Source of the DNA: Glebionis coronaria
Lineage: Eukaryota > Streptophyta > Magnoliopsida > Asterales > Asteraceae
Direction of reading: 5' to 3'
Assembly: GCA_025667525.1 (NCBI GenBank)
Contig: CM046877.1
Location: forward strand, 620,758,580 to 620,822,579
Length of the DNA: 64,000 nt
How positions within the stretch are numbered: position 1 is the stretch's first letter; each line of letters opens with the position of its first letter. Below the pieces are notes generated by a model. That model did no database searches. It had not been told where the DNA came from and saw only the letters and a program-made list of their open reading frames with translations. Below, piece after piece: positions 12,936 to 24,279 of this stretch. The position numbers and the translations under genes are program-made.

Positions 12936-13540
12936 CTCCCCCGCAGTTTGAGCGGGAGGGGACCGAACACTCAGACTGGAACGAAACTCCTCAAACAAAG
13001 CGGAAGGCAAACCTTTGGTGAAGATATCAACATATTGATAACGCGAGGGCACATGAAGAACACGAACTTGTCCTTGAGCAACCATGTCACGAACAAAATG
13101 TATATCAATCTTAATGTGTTTGGTTCGTTGATGTTGTACAGGATTTGGCGTCAAATAAATAGCACTGACATTCTCACAATAAACTAGAGTAGCAGACAAG
13201 AGTGGTGTATGGAGTTCACGAAGAAGATTTCGAAGCCATGCTGTTTCTGCCACTGTGTTAGCAACACCTCGATACTCAGCCTCAGTACTAGATCAGGAGA
13301 GCGTGTGTTGCCGCTTGGATGACCATGAAAGAAGATTATCCCCAAGAAACACACAAAAGCCCGAAGTCGAACGTCTCGTAGTGGGACGACTAGCCCAATC
13401 AGCATCAGAATAAGCCACAAGAGAACCAGTAGAAGATGCATAAAGTTGAAGTCCAAACTCCAATGTGCCACGTACATACCGTAAAATATGTTTAAGGGAT
13501 AAAAAATGGGGCTCACGAGGATCATGCATATGAAGACAAA
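12930..13540 (-). pseudogene. Copia RNase H, interrupted
   Basis: RNase H landmarks are SDADWASRPTTRRSTSG, FLGDNLLSWSSKRQ, a TGA, then STEAEYR, WLRNLL, HQRTKHIKIDIHFVRD and DIFTKGLP. The TGA sits where an Arg codon CGA would fit by a single transition. The polyprotein end overlaps the polypurine tract next to the 3' LTR. Confidence 0.87.
12936..12944 (-). promoter_or_regulatory. Polypurine tract of the Copia element
   Basis: GCGGGGGAG on the minus strand immediately before the 3' LTR; the site for priming plus-strand DNA synthesis. Confidence 0.75.
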
Positions 13541-13544
13541 CCTA

Positions 13545-14600
13545 CTAAACAACATAAGAAATATCAGGACGAGTAAACGTCAGATCTTGTAAACCACCTG
13601 CAAGACTGTGATATAATGTATGATCGGATACAGGATCCCCATCAACACCAATCTTGGATTCCGTGTCAACTGGTGTCTGAGTAGGATTACAAGAAGCCAT
13701 ATGTGCCCTATCTAGAAGCTCCATTGCATACTTCTTCTGAGAAAGAAACATGCCTGTAGAATCACGAGTAACCGAAATACCCAAAAAATAATTTAGAGCC
13801 CCTAAATCAGTCATATCAAACTCCTTATGCAGAGCTGAGATAATGAGATAAAGTAAATGTGTAGATGAGGCTGTAAGTATAATGTCATCAACGTATATCA
13901 GTAATTATGCGACCTCAGAACCATGTTGATATATAAATAGAGATGAGTCACATCGACTCGCATAAAATCTAACCCGATGAGCATACCCTGCAAAACGTTG
14001 AAACCAAGCACGAGGTGCCTGTTTCAACCCATATAAGGACCGTTGTAACTGACAAACATGGTGTGGAAACCTAGAATCCACAAATCCTGGTGGCTGATAC
14101 ATATAAACAGTCTCAGTAATGTCCCCGTTAAGAAATGCATTCTTAACATCAAGCTGATGAATCGGCCAATTCCGAGATAAAGCAAGGCTGAGAACAGTAC
14201 GAATAGTAGCCGGTTTAACAACCAGACTGAAGGTCTCATCACAATCAACACCAACATGTTGGCTACGTCCGTTAGCCACGAGACGAGCCTTATACCTGCT
14301 TAACGATCCATGGACATGGTATTTATGCCGAAACAACCACATTGACCGAACAACATTAACACTAGGTGGTTTTGGAACAAGAATCCAAGTACTATTGTGA
14401 ATCAACGCATTATATTCATCATACATAGCATCTCGCCAATTAGGATCAGACAAGGCAACAAAAGGAGACTTAGGAAGAGGAGAAATATGAGAAGTATGAC
14501 CATGAAAACGAGGATTGGGCTTTACAGTGCCAACTTGAGCACGTGTGACCATGGGATGAGTTCGAATGGGTTGAGTAGTATGCGGAAGTGGGTTTGGATC
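13545..14600 (-). pseudogene. Copia reverse transcriptase, interrupted
   Basis: RT motifs in order: WRDAMYDEYNAL, NSTWILVPKP, RYKARLVANG, QLDVKNAFLNGD (first catalytic Asp), CQLQRSLYGLKQAPRAWFQRF, then IYVDDIIL near 13880 (catalytic YVDD) directly after an in-frame TAA. The frame 13545-13814 adds the downstream block MTDLGALNYFLGI and LLDRAHMASCNPTQTP. Catalytic residues are intact but the frame is not. Confidence 0.88.
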
Positions 14601-14820
14601 TGGAGTAGGTTGGTTCGTATGGGTTTGGGTCAGGGTAGTTTGGGTCGGATTAGTTTGGGTCGGGGTAGTTTGGGTCTGAGTAGTTTGGGTCTGAGTAGTT
14701 TGGGTCGGAGTAGTTTGGGTCTGAGTAGTTTGGGTCGGAGGGGTTTGGGTCGGAGGGGTTTGGGTCGGAGGGATTTGGACCGGAGTGGTTTGGACCGGAG
14801 TCATATGTGGTGTGGGAGTA
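14600..14820 (-). repeat. 15-bp minisatellite coding for Thr-Gln-Thr repeats
   Basis: About a dozen units of a 15-bp TTTGGGTCGGAGTAG-like word encode a TQTTPTQT-type tract in the spacer between integrase and RT. This spacer is normally variable in Copia polyproteins. The repeat keeps the reading frame, since the period is a multiple of three. Confidence 0.85.
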
Positions 14821-14972
14821 AAGAGTTCATCTTGGACTAGAGGGGTGTGATGGGTAGAGGTGGCTTGGGTCAGATTAAGGATAGCGTGACGGGTAACAGG
14901 TGACGGTTGAGTGTCAAGGAAAGTGTATGATGTTGGTTGAATAGGTGTAATGGAACCATATGGAAATTGAAG

Positions 14973-15575
14973 TTAATCAAATGTGACATGGCGGGAAAGG
15001 ATAATTTTGTTGGTGGAAAGGTCAAGACATCGATATCCATGATGATAAGCAGGATACCCTAAAAATACGCAAGGGGTTGCGCGAGGTGCAAGTTTGTGTG
15101 GGGAGTAAATATGTGGGTAGAAAAGGCACCCAAATGTACGTAAACGGGAGGAGTCGGGTTGTTTGTTGAAGAGTTTGGTGTATGGTATTTCATTTTGAAT
15201 GGCGGTGGAAGGGAGGAGGTTTAGTAAGTATACAGCCATGTGTAATGCTTCGACCCAAAAGGTCGGTGGAAGGTGAGCTTGGAAGAGAAGAGTACGGGTG
15301 ATATTATTGATGGTACGTATCATGCGTTCCGATTTTCCATTTTGTTGTGATGTTTTTGGGCAAGAAAATCTAAATTAAATGCCGTGTTGAGCAAACAAAT
15401 TACGATGGTTGGTGTTATCAAACTTGCCACCATGGTCACACTGAAAAGATGCAATATCACATTTAAACTGATTATTTACATAGGAACGAAAATGAAGAAA
15501 CTTTTGAAAAACTTCTGATTTAGTGCGTAAAGGATAAATCCAAAAATAATGAGAATAATGATCAAGAAATAATAA
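14973..15575 (-). pseudogene. Copia integrase core, interrupted
   Basis: Translation in broken frames shows the second catalytic Asp region (QCDHGGKFDN) near 15430 and the Glu region (QQNGKSERMIRT) near 15325. The frame 14973-15323 continues with the integrase C-terminal part, including FWVEALHMAVYLLN, RTFGCLFYPH, VFLGYPAYHHGYRC and the common ending ILSRHVTFD. The catalytic residues are recognisable but stops separate them, so no functional enzyme can be made from this copy. Confidence 0.85.
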
Positions 15576-16373
15576 TTAATATTTAAATTCACCAGGATTC
15601 ACGATAGGAGATGTCCAAAAATCAGAATGTACAATCTCAAAGCAACGAGTAACAATAGAGGTTGAACTAGAAAACGGAAGTCTCACATGTTTGCCCAACT
15701 GACATGCGTGACAAATATGTGAATATTTCTCTTTATTACAAGAAATAAACTGACGAGAAACAAGGAAATGCAGCACGTCTTCGCCGGGGTGGCCGAGACG
15801 TTGATGCCACGTGACTGGACTAACAGAAAGTAAGGCTTTAGGAATGGGAGAAGGTGGAGTGACTGGGTAGAGATCCTCTGAGCTATCACATCTTAGTAGG
15901 ATATGACGGGTCAAGAAATCCCTCACAGAAAAACCAAAAGCATCAAATTCAACGGTACAATTGTTATCTCTGGTGAATTGACGATCCGAAATAAGATTTT
16001 TAATTATGTTAGGGGTGACAAGAACATTTTGCAAATATAAAGGACGACTAGGAGTCGGTAAGATGCTATGTCCAGTATTGATGACGGGTATTGATTTACC
16101 GTCACCAACACAAACAGATGGATATAAATGTGTATTCAAAATAGTATTTAAATTACTTGATTGTGAGTTGAGATGAGAAGATGCACCTCTATCCATATTA
16201 CAAGTCGGATTTTGTAACGTCATAGCGCTAAAAGCACTTGGTGGGAAAATAGAAAACGGTGTTGGACCTAAAATACCAGCGGTGGATAGATGTTGTGTTG
16301 GGCTTCCTTGTTGAGCCGGTGAAAACTGTGAAATAAATGAGTAGGCTCCTTGCATTTTGACTAATAAAACCAC
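15576..16373 (-). pseudogene. Copia protease, GAG-pre-integrase and integrase start
   Basis: The frame holds a protease-like segment with MDRGASSHLN where Copia proteases normally have D-T/S-G. The catalytic Asp is kept but the next residue is Arg, which should inactivate the enzyme. A GAG-pre-integrase block follows (WHQRLGHPG, then HICHACQLGKH), giving the HHCC zinc finger. The frame ends shortly after the first integrase Asp (FEIVHSDFW). Integration and polyprotein processing are the family roles. The frame is lost to stops at about 15575. Confidence 0.85.
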
Positions 16374-16783
16374 TAGAAATAATGAGATATGAATACCACT
16401 TTTTTTCTTGAAAATAAAACGTGTGAAGCCTTTCCAATAGCATCAATTACACGCCTCTAAAATTTACATTCCCCCCCCCCCAAAAAAAAAACAAACCACT
16501 TTGGTCAAACTTAACTTTGCATCCCAAAAATAATACAGATGTATATGTACCACTTCCTTCTTCTAATATACGTAGCACATTTTTTTTATATTCACCGAAT
16601 ACAAACTAAAACCCATCAGTAGAAATTGATACCTGATGGGAAAGCCACGAATTACAGATTTAGACGAATCAGTAGCAGATATACCATACACAGAACCCAA
16701 AAAAATGGCCAAAAAAAACGTCTGATGTGATGGGAGAAACAAAAGATACGTGAGATATGGGAGATAAATTAGGAGAAGATTAT

Positions 16784-16797
16784 GGATCTTGATACCA
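16784..16797 (-). promoter_or_regulatory. Primer-binding site, Met-tRNA type
   Basis: TGGTATCAAGATCC on the minus strand, directly abutting the LTR, close to the Met-tRNA PBS (TGGTATCAGAGC) used by many Copia elements. Confidence 0.8.
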
Positions 16798-16941
16798 TAA
16801 TAGAGATATAATTCTGTTCTGTATTAATCTCCAAAGATCATTACAATATATAATGTCATAAGATTATTCTAGACTTAATACAAATGGGCTTGGCCTAATC
16901 AATAAAATGATAAAGCCCAAAGGCAAACTATACGTCTAACA
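16798..16941 (-). repeat. 5' LTR of the 4.15-kb Copia element
   Basis: 144 bp, matching 12790-12935 apart from a few substitutions and a 5-bp difference (AGAGACTTAATAC against AGACTTAATAC region). It adjoins the PBS at 16784-16797. Confidence 0.9.
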
Positions 16942-17460
16942 TATATATGCTAAAACTGTTTTTGAGATGTATATTGATCTTAAAGATTCTTATGATAAGC
17001 TTATTGGTTTTGTTATGTTTAACATACATTAAAACATTAACTCTAAGTCAAAATGGTTCTACTCTTGCTAAATATTATAATATTCTTAACGCTTCATGGA
17101 AGTAGTTTGATGTTATGACCTGTTTACCTTTTGTACTTGTTCTGCTGCTAAAGAATTTGAAAAACATAATCAACTTATTAAGTTGATGTCATTTCTTGTG
17201 AATTTAGATGATAGTTATTTTCAATTAGGAGTAATATTCTTATGAGGGAAACTTTGCTGTTATGTGTGGTGAAGAAGCCCATAAGAATGCTACTTATATT
17301 GGGGATATTAAACTCACTACAATTGTTTTTTGCACCAAAGGGTTTTGAAAATAAAAAGAAGTTTAATAACATCAAAAAAAATATGGTTTAGCTGAAGCTC
17401 TAATAATAACAACAATAGATGTCCTAATCTTGATCTTAAATAAAACATGTTAGCTTTTCC
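16942..17460 (+). pseudogene. Degraded Copia gag, downstream half
   Basis: This continues the gag reading of 12500-12789 after the inserted element. It shows AKTVFEMYIDLKDSYDKL, VMFNIH, CSAAKEFEKHNQLIKLMSFL and LDDSY, then an Asn-rich linker (about 17400-17430) leading to what would be the zinc-knuckle region. Several stops and at least one frame change are present. The reading fades just before the Tat LTR at 17498. Confidence 0.72.
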
Positions 17461-17497
17461 TAAGCAAACCTTATATGCTTCTTTTGTTTGAGAAGCA

Positions 17498-17948
17498 TGT
17501 TCGTGTATGTGTCCGGAACACATGACCCGATCCGGAACATGACTGAAGAGTCCGAAACGCACAAACTCTTCTAGAAGGAATCAACTCTAGTCAACGAAGA
17601 AGTCAACAGACACACTTCTTATAAAATAGGGAGTGTGTCCCCAATCAGGCCAACCAAGGCCCATTACCATTCCCGGCCTTTTAGGGATTTAACTAGTATA
17701 AATACCCCCTTTAGGTTCAAGGTTTAGGTTAACTCTTTTACCCTTATCATTTTCACTTACATTATTATATTCTTATATTTCCCTTCAGATCTTTATCCTT
17801 TACTTACTCTCACGCCGGAGCTTGGTCTGGGTTCTTACACCCGGACGAGGCTAACGCATTTCTTTGGTTTCAGGTAATCCGAAGCTTACATCACTCCAGA
17901 TCCAAACCGGTCTCACCATTCAGATCCTTGCAAGAAATTGCTCGAACA
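17498..17948 (+). repeat. 5' LTR of the Tat element
   Basis: 451 bp. A canonical TATAAATA lies at 17697-17704, so U3 is about 200 bp. It differs from the 3' LTR at scattered positions, for example GGAACACATGACC against GGAAGCATGACC near the start. Confidence 0.92.
17697..17704 (+). promoter_or_regulatory. TATA box in 5' LTR
   Basis: TATAAATA, kept in the 3' LTR at 27609-27616. It is the likely promoter of the genomic RNA. Confidence 0.7.
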
Positions 17949-17950
17949 TT

Positions 17951-17966
17951 TGGCGCCATCCGTTGG
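17951..17966 (+). promoter_or_regulatory. Primer-binding site of the Tat element
   Basis: TGGCGCCATCCGTTGG, two bases downstream of the LTR end. It has the TGGCGCC start common to plant Tat/Athila elements. Confidence 0.8.
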
Positions 17967-17996
17967 ACCTGATATTCTATCTACCAGTTGTTTAGA

Positions 17997-19130
17997 ATGG
18001 CATATCCTACTCCACCTGTCACTCCGACAGGTCGTAACATTCCGATCGACTTGACCTCACCGAACAATCAGAATCTCACAAAGGAACAACTCGAACAACA
18101 CATCTCAACCTTGCGCCTACTAGTCAAGGAGCATGACCAGAAAGCCGTGGAACCCGTCCGTCTAAGTTTCAACGAGGAAGACGAAGGAAGCAACAACACT
18201 AAGATAGTAAGAGGCAAGGTGGTGTCCGATGCGGATTTAAAGAAACCTTTCAAGGAAGCAGTCAAATCTCCTCTCACTCAAAGGATCATTGACTTCTCCG
18301 GACCCGAGTACAAGATGCCCGTCACTGTCAAGACATATGACGGAACGGGAGATCCGAAGGATCATTTGAACCGCTTCATCGGAGCAGCCAATTCCAGTGA
18401 ATGGCCAATGCCGGTTTGGTGGAGGATGTTCCAACAGACATTAGAAGGGGGAGCAAGGGGATGGCTTGAAAGCTTGGATACAGACAACATTGATGAATGG
18501 GCTGAACTAAGAAAAGCATTTACCAAGAGATAATCGATCTGGAAGCTATGTCACAAGGGCCCTCATGAGATAACCAAGATTATAAGAAAGGCAAATGAAT
18601 CACTAACAGAGTTTAAAGAGCGATGGACAGTCGAAGTAGGTCTTATCCATGGAGTTCCAGAAGTCATGAAGATTTCGGCATTTATGGATTCGGTTAAAAG
18701 TCCGGAGCTGGCAAAGAGGTATTCGGACAAAGTTCCTGAATCGGTGAACGAAATGATGGAAAGATTGGATGAATTTGTTCGATCCGAAGAAGCATTCGCC
18801 AACACTGAACTTCCAAAAGGAGAAGGATCTGAGCCATACCGAAAGCCCAACCCTCCCACCCAAAGAAGGGACGATCGCAACCAAAAATACAATGGCCGGA
18901 ATAACAACAGAAGAAACGATGGGCGAGATGCATACAAGGGAAGATATTTCTTCAACAACAGAAACAGGGATAGAGACAACAGGGCACCATACCCACCACC
19001 TCGAAATGACAATTACCACCGGAATGACTACAACCGAAACAATTATCATGACCAAAACAGTGTGTCCCCGGTCTTAAGTGTTAATTCCTTGACAAAGAAT
19101 GTAAAAGAAATCCTGGCAACCGAAACATAG
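17997..19130 (+). pseudogene. Tat gag, N-terminal and capsid part
   Basis: The frame starts at the ATG at 17997-17999, 48 bp after the LTR. Residues after the Pro/Thr-rich N-terminus include a capsid-type segment (TYDGTGDPKDHLNRF, WRMFQQTLEGGARGWLESL). An in-frame TAA at 18531-18533 interrupts it. The sense resumes with a continued capsid region (ESLTEFKERW, AFMDSVKSPELAKRYSD) and a basic Arg/Asn/Asp-rich tail (about 18880-19070) suited to nucleic-acid binding. A second stop and a frame change fall at about 19128. Gag proteins package element RNA. This copy cannot make a full-length one. Confidence 0.85.
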
Positions 19131-19153
19131 CTTTTCTACCTTCTCCCCGTCCA

Positions 19154-19717
19154 ATGAACAATCCGACAAGAGGTGGAAACATGGATCGTTATTGTGATTA
19201 TCATCAGGACAAGGGACACTTTACCAACGACTGCATCCAATTGAGAAAGCAAATTGAGCTAGCCCTAGAATATGGAAAGTTGAATCACCTTGTCCAGGAC
19301 ATACGCCAGAGAGGACAAGATAATCGAAGAGAAGAAGCTCCAAGGCAAGACAAGATAATAAACATGGTCCGAACAATACCGGAAAGGGAGAAAAGGAAGG
19401 CTAGAGAAGCAACCGAAAGCTGGATGAGAGCCCCAATCACCTTTCCCCCGTTGGAGGAAGATGAGATGTCTGACGATCTAATCATCATAGAGGCCGAATT
19501 AGGAGGCTATCTAGTAAGAAGAGTATACGTTGATAAGGGAGCGTCGGTGGAAATTATGTTTGAACACTGTTTCGAGAAGTTACCAGCAAGCATCAAGTCA
19601 AAAATGAGAAACACACAAACTGATCTCGTCGGATTCGCTAGAGAGGTGGTCGAGCCGATAGGAAAGATCGAGTAAGAAGTCAGTTTCGGATCATATGGCT
19701 TAGTTCGAAGAACTCAC
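19154..19717 (+). pseudogene. Tat gag zinc knuckle and protease
   Basis: In the shifted frame, YCDYHQDKGHFTNDC (about 19190-19235) is the zinc-knuckle-like motif of this lineage. A protease-like segment YVDKGASVEIMF follows near 19530. The usual D-T/S-G triad reads D-K-G, a change expected to abolish proteolysis. A TAA at 19673-19675 interrupts the frame, which then continues unshifted at 19718. Confidence 0.83.
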
Positions 19718-21420
19718 ATGAAATTCGTGGTGATTAGCGCCTCATCACCGTATAACGTGATCATTGGGAGAACAGGCATCCGGATCCTCCGGGCAATACC
19801 ATCAACCATTCATGCCATGATGAAGTTTCCCACCCCAAGAGGAATAGCCTCGCTAGTCTCTCGATCAGTCATTGTCTCGGAATATAGGCAAATAGCAAAA
19901 AGACAAGCACCAACGCCCACAACCGAAGAAAAGGCCGTGACGGCTGAGTCACCATCCGGTACGGAAAGCGTCCTGATTAACCCTTCTTATCCGGGACAGC
20001 TCACTACTATCGGCGGCGGATTAACCAAAGCTTGCCAAACAATACTAAAGAACCTTTTAAAAGATAACTTGGATGTTTTCGCATGGGAACCATCAGACAT
20101 GACAGGTGTGCCGAGACGAATCATGCAGCATAATTTAAATGTTAATGAAAGTTTAGATCCGGTATGTCAGAAGAGACGAATGCTAGGGTCCGAGAAGAGC
20201 AAGGCTGTAACTAAAGAAGTGGAATACCTAGTGGCGGAAGGAATAGTTAGATCAGTAAAGTACCCAACATACATTTCCAATCTGGTCATGGTCAAAAAGA
20301 GTGATGGATCGCGGAGAATGTGCGTGGATTTTAAAAATCTTAATTCAGCATGTCCAAAGGACTACTACTCACCGCCGGACATTGATGAAAAGATTTAGTC
20401 CGTGGTGGAATCTCGCTTTAAGTGTTTCTTTGACGCATATAAGGGCTATCATCAAATTCAAATGGCCCCGGAAGATGAAGAAAAAACAGCTTTTTATACG
20501 GATCAAGGCACGTTTTGCTACACCAAGATGCCTTTCGGGTTAAAAATGCCAGGGCAACATATCAAAGACTAGTTGACTCAGCTTTTCAAAGTCAAATAGG
20601 ACGAAATATGGAGGCATATATCGATGATATGGTGATAAAAAGCAAAGATGAAAGGAGCATGTTAGCAGACGTGGCAGAAACCTTTGACAACCTCAGACAA
20701 ATTAACATGAAGTTAAATCCGATTAAGTGCTCGTTTGGAGTAGAAGAAGGCAAATTCCTGGGATACATCATCACTCCGGAAGGTATACAAGCGAATCCAA
20801 AGAAAACCAGAGCCATTGTCGATATCCAATCACCGAAAACATGGAAGGAAATGCAATCGTTAAGTGGCAAATTGGCAGCTTTGAATCGATTCCTATCACG
20901 ATCTGCCGAAAGGGCACTTCCATTCTTTAACACCTTGAAGAACATCAAAAAGGAGAACAAGCATGAGTATAAGTGGACCGTGGATGCGGAAGAGGCGTTC
21001 CAGCAAATGAAGAAGTTGATCATGAACTTGTCAACCCTTACTACTCCAAGGCCAAAGGAACCCATGTACATGTACTTGGCAGCATCACAAGAATCAATAA
21101 GCGCAGTGCTACTTACTGAAAGGAATGGAAGACAATGTCTGATACATTATATTGGCCGAACACTCAGTGATGCGGAAAAGAACTATTCTCCTATGGAAAA
21201 ACTGGCTTTAGCTTTACTAAAAGCATCAAGGAGACTCAGAAGATATTTCGAAGGCCACGAAATAAATGTGATCACAGACCAACCAATCAAGCAAATATTA
21301 AGCAAGGCAGATGCATCCGAGAAGCTAGCTAAATACACAATTAAGTTTGGGGCTTACAAGATAGAATACAAACCAAGGAATGCAATCAAGGGGCAAGTCT
21401 TGGCAGATTTCCTAACCGAA
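19718..21420 (+). pseudogene. Tat reverse transcriptase and RNase H, frameshifted
   Basis: The frame begins with the end of the protease (YNVIIGRTGI). The RT follows: RRMCVDFKNLNSACPKD, a TAG at about 20396, FDAYKGYHQIQM (catalytic Asp), then a lost base in the A-run at about 20545 just after MPFGL. In the next frame come ATYQRLVD and YIDDMVIKSK (catalytic YIDD, about 20617). The RNase H part has KWTVDAEEAF, LLTERNG, the NYSPMEKLALALLKA block and ADFLTE. RT and RNase H copy element RNA to DNA. The catalytic signatures are present, but two breaks separate them. Confidence 0.88.
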
Positions 21421-21479
21421 GCACCCATAGGTCAGGCAGCAGAAGAATTTTCCCATATTCCCATTCCGAAGCGAGGAAA

Positions 21480-22061
21480 GGACGAAACAGAAGTATGGAC
21501 ACTCTTTACAGACGGAGCATCCAGTACCCAAGGTGCAGGAGCAGGATTGGTTCTCATCAGCCCAACCGGAACCGAATACACTTATGCTCTCCGATTGAAT
21601 TTTGAAACCACCAACAATGAGGCAGAATACCAAGCCCTTCTAGCAGGTTTGAGAATTGTAGTACAAATGAAAGTAGGAAAGATCGAGGTTCGAGTAGACT
21701 CAAAGTTGGTAGCAAACCAGATCACGGAATGTACGAAGCGAGCTGTGACAGAATGATAAAGTACCTAGCCGAAGCAAAAGCTTTAATACCAAAATTTTCT
21801 CATTTTTCAATCATAAACATACCAAGGAGTAAGAATCAGAAGGCTGATGTCCTAAGCAAACTGGCAACGTTGGCATTCGACCACTTAACAAAAGAAGTAC
21901 TAGTAGAGGTCTTGAAAGAAAGGTCTACCGACCGGAACGAAGTAAACACTATAGTGGAAGAAGTGGATGACAACTGGATGACTCCTATTGATAAATGTCT
22001 CCGGGACGGAATTTGGCCAACCGATAAGAATGAAGCACGATGTTTAAGGCTGAAACTATAA
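21480..22061 (+). pseudogene. Second (archaeal-type) RNase H domain
   Basis: LFTDGASSTQGAGAGLVL, NNEAEYQALLAGLRI and VRVDSKLV give the Asp, Glu and Asp catalytic signature of an additional RNase H. A one-base loss at about 21730 shifts the frame; it continues with MIKYLAEAKALI, RSKNQKADVLSKLA. An extra RNase H of this type between RT-RNase H and integrase is known for the Tat/Ogre group and supports the lineage call. Confidence 0.85.
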
Positions 22062-22080
22062 AAAAGGATACCTAGAACCA

Positions 22081-23174
22081 ATGCTTCGGTGTGTGGGGCC
22101 ATTACAAGCCAATTATGTCCTTAGAGAGATGCACATGGTTTCATGTAGCATGTATTTGAAGCCAAGATTGATAGTGACACAAGCTTTAAGATCTGGGTAT
22201 TACTGGCCAACCATGCACACAGATGCAAGGGAGGAACTAGAGAAATGCGATTCATGCCAAATTCATGCACCGGTAGCAAGATTGCCAAAGACATTGATGA
22301 AGTCTATCATGGCACCATGGCCATTTTATCAATGGGGAATGGACATCTTGGGCCCATTGCCAGCCTCATCCGGAAACGTGAAATACATAATTGTCGCCAT
22401 TGATTATTTCACCAAGTGGATGGAGGCTAAGCCATTGATGAAAATATCTGGGAAGGAAATTATTAAGTTTATCTCGGATAATGTTGTTTGCCGATTCGGA
22501 ATTCCAAAGATAATAGTCACAGACAATGATAAATAGTTCATCAATGAACCATTCAACAACTGGTGTTCGGATTTGGAGATTAAGCAGATCAATACGGCCG
22601 TAGCTCACCCCCAAGCAAATGGTTTAGTTGAAAGGGCTAATAAAACCCTCATGGAAGGCATTAAGACAAGACTTGGCCGAATCAGGAATGGATGGACAGA
22701 GGAGTTACCGCACATATTGTGGGCCTATCGGACATCAATAAAGCAGAGCAATGGTGAAATTCCTTTCAGCCTCACGTATGGTTCGGAAGCAGTTATCCCG
22801 GCTGAGATAGGAATGCCTACCTATCGGACAATGATGATCAATGAGAAGGACAATGATGATGCCCTGCGTATAAACTTGGACCTACTACAAGAAAAAGGGA
22901 GATGGCAGCTATCCGAGAAGCAAAGTACAAAACGAAGGTGGAACAATACTAAAACAAGCGAGTTCGGCCAGTCACATTCCACCCAGGAGATTTTGTGTTC
23001 CGAAAGAATGAAGCAAGCAGAGTACAAAAGGAGGGAAAACTTGCTCCTACATGGGAAGGCCCGTACCGTGTCAAGGAAGCATACCAGAATGGCTCATACA
23101 AGCTCCTTACCATGAAAGACAAAGAAGTTCTAAGGGTGTGTCATGCAATGAACCTTAGGAAGTTTTATTTGTAA
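22081..23174 (+). pseudogene. Tat integrase
   Basis: The HHCC zinc finger is readable (MHMVSCSMYLKPR through CDSCQ). Catalytic residues follow: WGMDILGPLP, then IIVTDNDK with a TAG directly after (22534-22536), and HPQANGLVERANKTL carrying the Glu. Downstream, SLTYGSEAVIPAEIG is the usual integrase block. A frame change at about 22920 moves the last part, through FHPGDFVFR, GKLAPTWEGPYRV and NLRKFYL, into another frame that ends at a TAA near 23174. Integrase inserts the cDNA. This copy is inactive. Confidence 0.87.
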
Positions 23175-24279
23175 TTTCGTTTTTATCACGTAACGACTCT
23201 TTCTCCCTTCAGCAAGGGAAGAGTCCAGTTTATTACGTTGTCTAGATTTTATTCCGAAATGTATCAACCTTCACTCCCTCCAGAAGGGAAAGGTCATGTA
23301 TTTTATTTTGAATGAAAAAGCTTCTCTTCTCGTTACTAAAGGAGAAAGCACTTTTGCGTCAATTATGAGTAGCATGAATAATATGGCATTGCATTTAGAT
23401 TACACGCTATTAATAGAAGCACAATCTCTCTCCTTTCGGCAAGGGAAGAATTTGATTATTTTTATTTTTATTTTTATTTTAAGTCCTATCCGAAATGGAA
23501 GGCCTATCCGTACTCAATTCTTTCTCCCTTCGGCAAGGGAAGAATTTGGTTATTTTTATTAAGTCCTATCTGAAATGGAAGGCCTATCTGTACTCAATTC
23601 TTTCTCCTTTCGGCAAGGGAAGAATTTGGTTATTTTTATTAAGTCCTATCCGAAATGGAAGGCCTGTCCGTACTCAATTCTCTCTCCCTTCAGCAAGGGA
23701 AGAATTTGGTTATTTTTATTAAGTCCTATCCGAAATGGAAGGCCTATCCATACTCAATTCTTTCTCCCTTCGGAAAGGGAAGAATTTGTTTATAATCATT
23801 AAGTCCTATCCGAAATGGAAGGCCTATCTGTATTCAATTCTTTCTCCCTTAGGCAATGGAAGAATTTGGTTATTATCATTAAATCCTATCCGAAATGGAA
23901 GGAATATCCGTATCCAATTCTTTCGCCTTTCAGCAAGGGAAGAACTTGATCAGTTTTATTTTAAGTCATAGCCGAAAGGTAATGCCTATTCGTATACAAT
24001 TATCTTTTCTGTCGGCTAAGAAAGAGTTCGATTATTTTTTAATTAGTTCCTTCGGGAATGAAAATGCATTCATAGCAAGACAGATTACAATTAAAGTTTC
24101 ATCAAACAAGAACTACAAAAGAGACATATATTCACAAAAAATAAAGGAAAACGTGCAAAAACATAATGTAATCATTACATTTATCCAAATCAAAAAGACA
24201 TAAAAACAAGTAAAAATAGTCTGCAAATATTACATTCATCCGAATAAAGTCACACTTAAGAATAGCTGCTTTTAATGGA
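23175..24279. repeat. 80-bp tandem array between integrase and antisense gene
   Basis: Units begin AAGTCCTATCCGAAATGG at 23481, 23561, 23641, 23721, 23801 and 23881, exactly 80 bp apart, with a diverged copy near 23963 and partial ones upstream (about 23200 and 23425). Each unit contains the hairpin CCCTTCGGCAAGGG. Tandem arrays in this part of Tat and Ogre elements are known and can seed satellites. The remaining bases to 24279 are AT-rich and without a gene. Confidence 0.93.

Larger units (their letters stand above)
12790..16941 (-). mobile_element. Complete but defective Copia LTR element, 4.15 kb
   Basis: Near-identical LTRs of about 145 bp lie at both ends. In element orientation they begin TGTTAGACG and end CTCTATTA. 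A 5-bp duplication TATAT lies at 12785-12789 and 16942-16946; since the site is itself AT-rich, this alone is modest evidence. A PBS resembling initiator-Met tRNA (TGGTATCAAGATCC) follows the 5' LTR, and a GCGGGGGAG polypurine tract precedes the 3' LTR. The order protease, integrase, RT, RNase H is that of Copia. Gag is almost absent, as only about 400 bp lie between the PBS and the protease region. The lineage within Copia is not determined. Confidence 0.92.

Noticed and set aside
20592..21071. Minus-strand ORFs opposite the Tat and Athila pol (for example here and at 51326-51784)
   Set aside because: Shadow frames of the sense polyproteins with no independent features, unlike the antisense gene at 24280-27001.
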